A stretch of 22,372 nucleotides of DNA, from NCBI RefSeq assembly GCF_022376445.1, contig NW_025955527.1, positions 1 through 22,372 of the forward strand. The letters run 5' to 3'. The notes under the pieces were generated by a model. That model did no database searches. It saw only the letters and a program-made list of their open reading frames with translations, and was not told where the DNA came from. The DNA is from Fomitopsis serialis (Eukaryota > Basidiomycota > Agaricomycetes > Polyporales > Fomitopsidaceae). Both the position numbers and the translations under genes were made by a program. This document shows positions 11,040 to 20,399 of the stretch, piece after piece. Position 1 is the first letter of the stretch. The number at the start of each line of letters is the position of its first letter.

Positions 11040-11477
11040 TCGCACGTCATCGATACTCAACTTACCTGTTTATGACTTAATGCCATGCGTTCAGCTGCTT
11101 GTAGCAACCATGAGGTTGTGGCTTGACTATGACGAAAGACAAGTGTCCTATTGACACCGTAGTACCTGAATACAATTGGATACACCCGTATCGACGAAAC
11201 GCCGCTCCATGATGCATTGATGATCGAATGCCTGTCTGGAGCGTACAATACACATACCGCCGTTCGTCCAGTTCACCAAGAACAAAAATGCTACACCTGA
11301 TCATGAGTGGATGTGAGTTCCCCGACACCAGCAACATCGCTAACCGCGTTGCGGCCGCGGGGGCATTATGTACCTTGGCATCGTGCTACCAATCAGCAGA
11401 GCGATATTGATGGTGATAGTTCTGTACTCACGGACTCCATATAACGGTACTAGCGAGGATGCAGAGTTGCAGGGATG
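11040..11477 (-). repeat. Proximal 3' flank repeat of F-box copy 2
   Basis: This segment aligns with 17050-17461 downstream of copy 3. Just after the F-box stop codon both keep a short stretch ending in a GTGAGTAC donor-like site on the minus strand, which copy 1 also has. Farther out both keep segments that translate similarly (RTLVFRHSQ against KRTLVFVIV), but no continuous shared frame persists. A 3' UTR with an intron, or lost downstream exons, would fit. Confidence 0.6.
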
Positions 11478-13091
11478 TTAATCCGTGTCGCCTCCACCCT
11501 CGGACTCAGTGGGTTGCGCCTCTCCTTCGGCATTCGTCTGTTCACTGGTAGTTAGGATGCTAGCATGTATCCCTTCCATGCCCCCCTCCACTTGCGGTGT
11601 CCTTGGACGCCACGCACAGTGCTATGAAGAATAAGTACTCAATCTTTTTCCACATTTCGACTCAGTCTGTAGTTCCGTACGTACGTGAGTAGTATACCTC
11701 GCCCATGCGACTGTGGCATCTCCCGCCTGACGAGCTCGTCCCACCAATCGTACCGTTCACGCATCCCAGTAAGCTCACCGCCAGATCTCAATTTGTCGAT
11801 GTCGTCGCGAATGCCTAGACAGACACCGTGCGCAACAATACCGGAGAAGCACTTCTCCTGCATGGTACTGTCCAATCGCGCCAGGACATCATCCTCTCCA
11901 TTGTCGTCAGCATTTCGTCCAAATCATCGGCCATGTGGTCTGTCGAAGCACCGATATAACAGACAAAGCCAGGAAGTGTTTCGAGGGATGTGAGACAGGA
12001 CATGCGGGATCCAGGCCATGCTGTGAAGGGGTGGTACAGCCAGATCTCCAACTTCCACAGGTGGTCATGGTGTGATAGATTGTAATGTCGCTCTGTAGGC
12101 ATGAAACAATCAGCCAAGTGACTTGATAGAGGACTAAGAGGACTTTCCGACGAAGGCATCAGTTGAACCATCACAAACAGGAGAACTGGGATCAAGATAG
12201 AGCAAAACTGCCTTTTCAGATGTGGAACTCGCGTCCAGCAAAGTCTGGCTTCTGCTGACTGCCGAGGATGAATCCAGCCCGTCGTCCACTCCAATTCCGA
12301 GGATGCGCACTCGAGAAGCGCGGCTGATCTGCACGAAGAGGTCTTCGACCGCTGGTGCAACCCATCGCACATCGAGATCATTCAGAGTCGCGCAGTTCAG
12401 TGGGAGGGCGGCCGGGGAGACTTGCTGTTTCTGCACGCAGTCAATATTGTAGCACCATAAGGCCCTAAGCTGCGGGAGTGCTGAGACGAGGCGGGAGAGC
12501 TGGGCAACGTTCGTCAAGGTGACATTGACGACGTGTAGATCGCGAACGGAACTGAACGTAGCTAGGCAGCCGATGTCCTCCATTCGAACCGAGCCGATGG
12601 CCCACTCCGCGTCTTCAATGGTGATCGTCGACAGCCTCGGAAGCTTGCCCGCGAGCATGGCGGCAAACGTCCCCAGGTGCGGGATCGGTAGGTGTTCCCC
12701 GGGAGAGGCGCCCGATATGACGAGCTGTGGACGACCTCACGGAGGCGCGGTTTTGCGCGCAGTGTCTTGGAGAGCGAGGGGACATCCTTCCGGTCTCGCA
12801 GATGGATGCGTCGGCGCAGATGGTACCACGTCAGGGAGTACCAGTCTCGGCATACGAGCGCGCAGGATGTCAGAGTGTACCTATGAAGCTCGCCAATCAG
12901 AAAGGAATACGTGATATCCCATCCCGCAGCTATGTAGTCGATGATCCGTTCACAGATCTCCACAGGAAACCATGGGATCGCAAGCCCGTCAGATGAGCAC
13001 TCGGATGCTGCGGCTGTCCTGTTTTCCACATGTGTAAGCCATGTTACCCGCGTCCGAACAGTAAGACTCACATTAATTCGATTCTGTCCAT
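11478..13091 (-). pseudogene. F-box domain protein pseudogene, copy 2
   Basis: It is homologous to copies 1 and 3 along its whole length and lies tandem to copy 3. It keeps the 20-base mini-exon (13091-13072), a 53-base intron with donor GTGAGT, the F-box segment (FPVEICERI, SCALVCRDWYSLT) and the stop at 11478-11480. Compared with copy 3, single bases are missing near 12735 (just after LREVV), near 12013 (the WPW codons), near 11985, in 11925-11960 and near 11898. The first destroys the frame after about residue 105, so no full-length F-box/C-terminal protein can be made. A new start inside the second frame would give only a fragment without F-box. Several independent losses argue against a sequencing slip. 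Confidence 0.8.
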
Positions 13092-15060
13092 TCCGCCGAG
13101 ATGGGATGTGCATTTGGCGACGTGACTCGCAGTCGCGCCGACCAAGTCTCAAGGGTTTGTGCACGAGTGGGGTGGCCACGCAGGTCCACGACGACGAAGA
13201 CACGTTACTGGTCACATCGTCTCAGACCGCGGCTCTCCAAGAGTAAGCATAATGCGATACTACGTTACCTGATTTTCGGTTTGTTATTGGCTACCAGATA
13301 ATCGAAGATGTGTTCTGTCGGTCGATTTTTTTTCGCGAGGAGCTGGCGACTGTTTGGACTCGCGACGCTATAAGGAAAGCACGAAGTCGGTAAGGATATC
13401 CATTGGCGAGAGCGGATGCGTACCTCGCGAGGACTTTCAATCGCTGTTGGTGTGCGCTGCGAAGACTCGAAGCGGACAAAGGGAGAGCACAGGGACAGCG
13501 AAGGCAATATCAGGAATTATACGTGCATCGATACAACATAGCGCTCACCGGTACATATAGAAACATCGACCACAGATGCAGGATGTCGGAAGTGGTTCTT
13601 TGCATTCAGTGGACGCCGTGAAGTCAAGGCTCTCCGCAGCCGACGCCAGAATGGCCCTGACCTGGATTATGCGTGAAACGGTACTCGCATTACTCACATG
13701 CAGTCCGCGGCGTGTGCACCGAAATTGCATAGAGAGGAGCACTTTCCCTGGCTGCAGCGCACCCAATTTTGGTGAGCTCGCGCGAGGCAGGCTGTCCGAA
13801 CAGCGAGCTTATTGAATGGATGCTTGTCCATAATCAATGTGAACCACAAAAGATGTAAGATCGAGGGTGCGCAGGGTTCCGAACAGACGCGGGCCAGGAC
13901 CGCATTTGATTCAGTACAGCGAGGGATATGGCGCACCGTGTCTCGTCTAAGCGGTCGCGTGTTCAACACAACACTCCCCTGCATGACCAGGAACATACAG
14001 GCCCTCATACCTGGTGAATACATACCCACCCCCGTCATGCATGGTGCCATCTCCTCGAGCACCGACACACTCGTAGAACACGCGACCACGCCACTTGACA
14101 TCGCCGCTGTCGTGTCTTCGGCCCAGATCGAGCGGGATGTGAACGTTTATAAGGGGATCCAGTGAGGTCAAGGTTGGTGTTTGACGGAAGGAGCGGACGG
14201 GATGTAGTGAATGCGTACGGTGGCCGCATAGCGTAGTATCTACATCCAGGAAATACAACCTCAGCGAAGCCATACAAAATGGAGCGGCACCGGACGACAT
14301 ACCAGTACATCCGACATCGACTAAAGCGTCAAATTCGAAATTCGGGCAGAAATGCATCCGTACATACGCGTGTTCGGTGCATTCTAATACGTCAGACGGG
14401 TCTGCGGAGGTAACATACCTTGACCGACCGGACTATACGTCCAAAACAAGTGCAGCCACACCGAGTCTTCGGCCATGATCCCTTCGAACGCGTAAAGATG
14501 TTGCGCAGATAGGTCGGGAGTACGGCGTAACATCGTCCGCAGGCACGGTCGCGTTCGCCCACTCTTGTTAGTGAACCTTCCCATTCCGTGTACCATCGTC
14601 ACGGCGCCCCCGTTCTCCGGCGGGTGTAAGCTGAATTGCAGTGTTTGCGCAACGTCGTGACTTTCCTACAAACAAACCACAGCTGCTTCGCGCCTGATAG
14701 TGAGACGGGACTGTCATGCAGCTAGCGTCAGCGATGGGGCCGCGCAGAGAAAGATAAAAACGCTTCAATCCATCTGCAACCGACTGATTCAGAACCATTA
14801 TTGAGGGAAGGTCATGCCAGGGCACGACTATGTGAGGACAGACCTAGAGACGGATTGGTCTTCGGGTGGACGCCGCACGCTTGCAGAGCAACTAGCAGCG
14901 GTTACTAGCGTCTTCTGAAAATGTATAGCACCTCGACTGAGAGGGTCGAAGGGTCGCCAAGTGCTGGAAATGTCCCGGTGAAGCCAGGGAACGAATGGAC
15001 AGACGGGTCGCAACCATGAACTTTATCTAGAGCACGAGCTGTCGACGGCCTCTCGCGCTG
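13092..15060 (-). repeat. Duplicated upstream block of F-box module, copy 2
   Basis: This is the inverted counterpart of 2400-4201; the anchor identities are at 14880-14851, 14303-14285 and 14089-14071. The first 670 bases also match 19089-19763. A minus-strand frame at 14357-13947 (136 codons, with DVKWRGRVFYECVG) covers one anchor and looks protein-like, but the corresponding stretch of copy 1 is interrupted. It may be a surviving exon of an ancestral gene. I do not recognise its family. Confidence 0.7.
13269..13640 (-). pseudogene. Companion gene remnant upstream of F-box copy 2
   Basis: This matches the remnants before copies 1 and 3. The downstream exon (13367-13269) is the most diverged of the three, containing LVANNKPKI. 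It is separated by a 56-base intron (13423-13368, GTACGC...TTATAG) from a segment containing RSAHQQRLKVLA. An in-frame stop lies upstream of CLRCPCALPL in the frame conserved in the other copies, and a run of eight A/T bases (13326-13333) falls inside the exon. The protein family is unknown and this copy looks dead. Confidence 0.4.
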
Positions 15061-15566
15061 GCTGCCGTAGCCCGAGAATGTCGAGCGGATTGATCATGCG
15101 CAATCCGAGGGCAGCCGTCCTGGAGCAGGTCGTGCGAGTCCCAGAGATCGTCGCCGCAAGAGAGCGCACCAAGAGCACGCTCGCCGCTGCTGTCGACCCG
15201 CCCGCCTTCTCCGACGTTGTGCGATGGGTCGCCTGCCACGAACTCGCTGCCTGCTCGACGCTCGCCACTCGCCAGTTTGGTCATTAATATTGTTGTTTTC
15301 ACCTCGCCGTGCACCGCCTACCGGACCCGGAAAGCGGAGGGCTCGGGAGGGAGTGCGCTGGCGGCGGTGACGTCGTGGCTCGTTGTGGTCGCGCGCGGCG
15401 GGCGGCGGGTGCGCGACGTCAGACAGCTGCCACTCCCAGTGACAGGCCAAGCGCCGACGTCGATCATGGCCCACCCGACTCGGATGTCTCCGGCAATTGC
15501 CCGAGGCGCGCAGTCGCCGCCAGTGGCCACAGCAAACGCGTCCTCCTTTTGTCGAGCGGAGTAGCC
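15061..15566. other. GC-rich spacer between modules 2 and 3
   Basis: Three frames are open through 15080-15290, two of them on the minus strand with GC-rich third positions. None is recognised and none is matched elsewhere in the window. Possible decayed exon; nothing further can be supported. Confidence 0.35.
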
Positions 15567-15772
15567 TGCGGAAGCGCCACCCCGACTTGCCGTACACTCA
15601 CCTGTGCGGCTCGAAACGGTACCAAATCGTACCATCGAGCCGTATCTGAACCCTCCAAGCGGTCCAACTCGGGACGGCTTCCGCATGCGGGACGAAGCGT
15701 GCGGTGATGTTCTGTGCGCCGCACACCCAAAGCGCCCGGAATTGTCCCCCGCATGCCATAAGTATCAACAAC
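15567..15772 (+). repeat. Dispersed inverted repeat, arm B
   Basis: This is the plus-strand partner of 8666-8452. It lies about 7 kb from arm A and the two arms bracket the whole of module 2, so recombination between them could invert it. Similarity fades on both sides without a visible terminal motif. Confidence 0.55.
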
Positions 15773-16479
15773 TTTTACAGACGCCCCGTCCGCATGGTTG
15801 GCAGCTTCGCTGACAGGTATGTCGACCCGAGTTCCACGTCCGGTGCGTCGCTCACAACGTTATTGGAAGGTGTCTGGAAGCGAGGCAAGGACCTCGGGGA
15901 CCCTAGTAATAGTTTGTGGCCTCGAGAGCTGTATGCTGAAACTGCTGACGCTCACGATCCCGCGCCGAAAACGGAAACCTGCCGGAGACGCAGAATGGCT
16001 TCCGCGCAGAGGCGGACGGCGTACGAACAACAATGCATTCGTGCTCAGCGCTCAGCGCTCAGGACGGCGATGGAAAAGGCCCGCGCGATGGGGTCGACCT
16101 GTCCGCCGGCATCGTGGCAACGAACCTCCGAGTCGAACAGCTCCGCCTCTCGCTCGTCTCGCACCTGAGGCCTGAGGCCTGAGGCTAGAGATGGCTGCTT
16201 GCGTCCGCCTCCGAATTGTGGCTGCGCGTCCTCGCAAGGTGCCGGTACTGGAACGGAGAGCTTATACCTCTCGATAGAGGTTCGCAAGCACTGACTCGCC
16301 ATGTGCCGTCCCGTGGCGTCCGATCGCGTGTGCCGCCTGTTCCACGGGAACGGAGAGTGTGGAAACCATCGAGGACGAGGTCCACGTCTTGCTTCGAGAG
16401 TCGACGCAAGTCCCGCCGTCGTTATGACCGCGCGAGACGTTTTGCAAGATTAGGCAAGCCGGTTTTGAACCATGAAGAG
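15773..16479. other. Unassigned spacer, with first copy of a local direct repeat
   Basis: No gene is supported. The segment 16434-16482, which begins GAGACGTTTTGC and contains TTTTGAACCA, recurs in the same orientation at 16905-16949 as a diverged copy. Nothing else stands out. Confidence 0.4.
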
Positions 16480-16690
16480 AGGGCGAGACCGCCGGCTACT
16501 GACGACAGCAAGACACCGCGCACAAGCAGACACCGCGCGATGTAAGTAGTGAGTTATAGCGAGGAGGTCAGGGTTCGATAGTCCTGACCGGGTGAACACC
16601 GGAAGGTGAGTCCACGCCCATTACATTTCGTCGACTGACCGGCCTGACAATAGTACAGTGGGGATAAGTAGGCTGTCCGGACCAGCTGTC
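16480..16690 (-). repeat. Distal 3' flank repeat of F-box copy 3
   Basis: Counterpart of 10440-10640. It contains the 7-base palindrome at 16566-16572 and 16583-16589 with a ten-base loop, followed by a GTGAGT site at 16606. The longer and perfect stem here, against six bases in the other copy, leaves open a structured RNA or a fold retained by chance. Confidence 0.5.
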
Positions 16691-16904
16691 GCGCCGTGCT
16701 TCATCGCGGGCGACCAATGGTACGCGCGGGAGTCCCTGTTTCTTGAGAGACGTTCTGGCTGTGCGTACGTGTGCACCACCGTCGAGCGGCGGCGAGGGAC
16801 GGACCTGCCGGGTAAGCCGACTGGGACGACCTGACACGAGAGGTGGGGGGACGCTACCGGAACGGTGACTATTTGGCTCGGACATGCGTCTTCCTCGACC
16901 GCAG

Positions 16905-16949
16905 GAGACGTTTTGCGAGCCCAAACGAGCCCGTATTGAACCACGACAG
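16905..16949 (+). repeat. Second copy of a local direct repeat
   Basis: It aligns with 16434-16482, with GAGACGTTTTGC and a shared TTGAACCA core. It lies inside the stretch where copy 3's 3' flank no longer matches copy 2 (16690-17050), so a local duplication or insertion may have split the flank. Confidence 0.45.
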
Positions 16950-17049
16950 TGGCAGTCGCTGCCTGAGCGACTCGGGTGGCAACCACAGCGGCACTGACGG
17001 TGATGGACCTGCGATCGTGTGTACAGTGTACTTCATCATGGTCCCCTCG

Positions 17050-17461
17050 CCAACACTTAGCTTTCCCGTTTATGGTTCCACTGCATGTACCAAGCTGCTC
17101 GTGGTAAACATGGGGTTGCGTGTTGACTATGACGAATACAAGTGTACGTTTGACAGACGCAGTGCCCGAATACACTTGGACGCATCCAGCATCGACGAGA
17201 CCCCGTTCCTTGACGATAAAATGTCTGTCTGGAGCACAATACAGACTGTCATCCGTGCAATTATGCAAGATCAATGTAATCATGAGTGGGTGTGAATGCC
17301 TTCCCCGACACCAGCGACATAGGCTCGACCCGCATTACGGCCGTGAGCCATTCTGTACCGTGAGGCCGCACAACGAATGAGCAGAGAGGCTTGATGATGA
17401 TGGCTTTGTACTCACGGGCTCCATGCAACGGTACGACTGAGGATGTAGGGTTGCAAGGATG
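17050..17461 (-). repeat. Proximal 3' flank repeat of F-box copy 3
   Basis: Counterpart of 11040-11477. It contains the conserved GTGAGTAC donor-like site shortly after the F-box stop. A minus-strand frame (17283-16621, 220 codons) begins in it and runs into unmatched DNA; the part matching copy 2 is not read in a common frame there, so I do not call it a gene. Confidence 0.55.
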
Positions 17462-19088
17462 TTAATCCGTGTCGTCTCGAGGATCCTCGTCTTGCCCCTC
17501 GGCCCGAGGCACCTCCTCTCCAGTGGCATTTTTCTGTTTAGCTTGCATGATAGTACGTATCCTGCCCATGTTCAACTTCCAACAGGCAAATTCCTGAGAG
17601 GTATGCACAAGGCTTCGTGGGACATTCAGCTTTCCTTCGAAATTTGAGGAAGTCCATAGTAATACGTACCTCAATATGCCTCGTCCATGCGAGTGCGGCA
17701 CTCTCCGCCTAACGAGCTCGTCCCAACGATCATATCGTTCTCGGAACGCCGAATTCAGAAGCTCGTCGTCAGATTCCCAAGTGCCGCTATCATAGGCAAT
17801 GCCTAGACAGATGCCGCACGACGCAACAGTACTAGAGAAGCGCTTCTCTTGCAATACGCTGTCCAGCCGTCCCAAGACGCCATCCTGCTCCATTGTCGTC
17901 ATCAGCGCGTCCAGGTCAATAGGCATGCGAGCCGACCGGAATATGAACACAACCGACATAGCCTGGAAGTGTTTCGAGACGACGCGAGACAGTATATGTG
18001 GGATCCAGGGCCATGCCGCGAAGGGGTGGTACAACCAGATGTCCAACCTCCATAGACGTTCGTGGCGTGAAAGATTGTAGTGTTGCTCTGTAGATATTAG
18101 ATAATCAGGCAGGCGGCGAAAGAGTTGAAATGAGAAGACCTTCCGACTGTGGCATCAATTGCACCATCACGAACAGGAGAACTGGAATACATATAGAGCG
18201 CGACGACTTCTGCAGATGTGGAACTCGCATCCAGTAAATCTTGGCTTCTGCTGGCTGCTGATGAGGGATCCAACTCGTTGTCCACCCCAAGATCTAAAAG
18301 CTGCACTCGAGAAGCCCGGCTGATCTGCACGAAGAAGTCTTCGACTGCTGGTGCAACCCATCGCACATCGAGATCATTCAGAGTTGCACAGTTGAGTGGG
18401 AGGGAGGCCGGGGAGACGTGCTGTTTCTGCAAGCAGTCAATATTGTAGCACCACAAGGCCCTAAGCTGCGGGAGTGCTGAAACGAGGCGGGACAGCTGGG
18501 TAACACTCGGCAAGGTGACATTGCGGACGATCAGAGTGTCAACGAAGCTGAACGCAGCGAAGTAGCCGATGTCCTCTGTGCGCACCGAGCCGGTGGTCCA
18601 CTCCGCATCTTCAATGCTGATCCTCGACAATCTCGGAGTCTTGCCCGCGAACATGGCGGCAAACGTCCCCAGGTGCGGGATTGCTCGATGTTCCCCAGGA
18701 GGGGCACCCGATAAGACGACCTGTTCAACGACCTCACGGAGGCGCGGTTTTGCGCGGAGTGTCCTGTAGAGCGAGAGAACATCCTTTCGGTCTCGCAGAT
18801 GAATGCGTCGACGTAGATGGTACCACGTCAGGTAGTACCAGTCGTGGCATACGAGCGCGCAAGATGTGAGAGTGGACAGATTTGGCTCGCCCTTTGCAGC
18901 AGCATAACTGATATCCCATCCCGTCGCTATGTGGTCGATGGTCCGTTCACAGACCTCCACAGGAAGCCGCGGGACCGCATGGCCGTGGGAGGGGCCCTCG
19001 GGCGTTGCGGTTGTACTGTAGTTCACATCTGTAAACCATGGTACCCGCGTCCGGACAGTGACACATACATCGATTTGGCTCCGTCCAT
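17462..19088 (-). CDS. F-box domain protein, copy 3 (apparently intact)
   Basis: This is the best preserved member of the trio, a predicted Skp1-binding substrate adaptor of an SCF ubiquitin ligase. Predicted exons are 19088-19069, 19015-18165, 18087-17670 and 17612-17462, with introns of 53, 77 and 57 bases. Phases agree at every junction and the product is about 479 residues. The mini-exon start is supported by its conservation in the other copies. The F-box is at about residues 21-80 (LPVEVCERT, SCALVCHDWYYLT, LRRRIHLRDRKDV), followed by a leucine-rich region (LRALWCYNIDCLQ, LNDLDVRWVAP) and an acidic C-terminus ending DDTD. The donor of intron 2 could instead be six bases upstream. The third intron is a multiple of three without a stop, so a retained form would also be open. 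Substrate unknown. No signal peptide or membrane segment is apparent. Confidence 0.8.
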
Positions 19089-19763
19089 TCCGCTGAGATG
19101 CGCTATAGCAACGTGGTCACGCAGTCGCACCGATCAAACCCTGAAGGATTCATGCACGTTGCGATGACAACGCGAATCCACGACGATGAAGAATGACATC
19201 GTCTCAGACCGCTGCTCTCCAAGAGCAAGCATGGACATTACCTGCTTTCCGGTGTGTATACTGGCTACCAGGCAAGCCACTTCGCGTCGTCCGCGTCGTC
19301 GGGTTGCGAGTCGCTTACGACCGTCTACGCTCCCGACGCTGTGAGGAAAGCACGATGTCAGTAAGAACATGTGATGGCGAAAGCGGAGTCGTACCTCGTG
19401 AGGACTTTCAATAGCTCTTGGTGTGCGCTGCAAGAACTGGACGAAGGGGGAGAGCGCAAGGATAGCGAATGCAATGATAAGAGATGTACATGCATCGATA
19501 CAACATAGCGGCGCGTATAGAAGTATTGAACATAGACACGCGTTGTCGGAAGCGCCGGTCCATTGCATTCAGTGGATGCCGTGAAGTCAAGGCATTACGC
19601 TGCCGCAGCCGATGCCGGGATAGACCTCTGGCCATCATTCTGTGAAGCAGTACTCGCATAACTCACATATAGTCCGCGACGAGTGCACGGAAATTGCATA
19701 GAGGGGACCGCTCTACCTGGATGCAGTACTCGCGCCTGATTCTGATGCGCGCGCGCGAGGCAG
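19089..19763 (-). repeat. Duplicated upstream block of F-box module, copy 3
   Basis: It matches 13092-13791 and the end of the copy 1 block. Similarity stops close to an alternating GC run at 19748-19757, just after a shared GCGAGGCAGGC, so the duplication or a later deletion ended there. Copy 3 therefore has only the proximal third of the block carried by copies 1 and 2. Confidence 0.65.
19242..19610 (-). pseudogene. Companion gene remnant upstream of F-box copy 3
   Basis: The downstream exon (19338-19242) contains DGRKRLATRRRGRR and LVASIHTGKQ, close to copy 1. The 56-base intron (19394-19339, GTACGA...CTCACAG, with ACTGAC as a likely branch site) is the cleanest of the three. Upstream, the exon with SYHCIRYPCALPL loses frame because about four bases are missing before the AHQELLKVL segment, so this copy also seems broken. 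Family unknown. Confidence 0.42.
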
Positions 19764-20399
19764 GCCCGACGCCGTCTAGAGAGTCGGGGGACTGCAGGTC
19801 GCCTCGGAAGCCGCCGAGGCCCGACTGAGGGGGCGCTACTCTCGGCCCATCCCCCGACTCGGAGGCCTGGGTTATGACACGCCGCGAGTACTCTCAAGGC
19901 AATGCCTACGACCGCTGCACAAGTAATGGGCCGCGCATGCTGCTGCGAGCGGAAGGGGAGGAGCTGACATAGTGAAGACAGCGATCGCGTACAACATGAT
20001 CTCCTGTTGACAACCATCAGAGTCGCAGTCGCACGATGCACCCCCGAAGGATTTGAGGAGCCGTATGCCAGACTGGTCACAATCGTAGGGCTGGCACATC
20101 TGCAGCTGAATGACGGGGGATCAGCAAGGATTCCGTGGTAGACACACGGCGACATACCAAGATGTGGTAGATAGACAGACCACGGACCCCATCTCCGAAC
20201 CGACGGGCCACGAGAAGACTTGCGGCACAGCCATCTCCTTGGGCTGCAGAGGTTATTGCTTTTCACTTCATTAGCTGAACGGAGGAAGGCAACATGTAAG
20301 AACGCGGTGCCAAGAAGCAGTGAGGAAGACGAACATGATGGAGCGAGCACCACTCGCATACGGTCAGACGCCTTGCTGATGGCCACTGGTGCTGCTTCA
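19764..20399. other. 3' flank of the kinase-like gene
   Basis: Between the end of the duplicated block and the stop of the kinase-like gene I find no other gene. The long minus-strand frame that crosses it into the kinase exon is a different frame from the kinase and shows no domain. A nested inverted repeat lies at 19781-19860. Confidence 0.45.
19781..19860. repeat. Nested inverted repeat / potential hairpin
   Basis: Outer arms GAGTCGGGGGA (19781-19791) and TCCCCCGACTC (19850-19860) are perfect reverse complements. Inside them GCCTCGG (19801-19807) pairs perfectly with CCGAGGC (19814-19820), giving a GC-rich inner hairpin. It lies about 540 bases downstream of the kinase-like stop and just outside the duplicated block. 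It could be a structured 3' end or a palindrome at a rearrangement breakpoint. Confidence 0.6.

Noticed and set aside
16566..16589. GGTTCGA resembling a tRNA T-loop
   Set aside because: The surrounding stem does not have T-arm geometry and no acceptor, D or anticodon arms could be built.
16621..17283. 220-codon minus-strand frame downstream of F-box copy 3
   Set aside because: It starts in the repeated 3' flank, but its matched portion is not kept in a common frame in copy 2, and the remainder has no match or domain.
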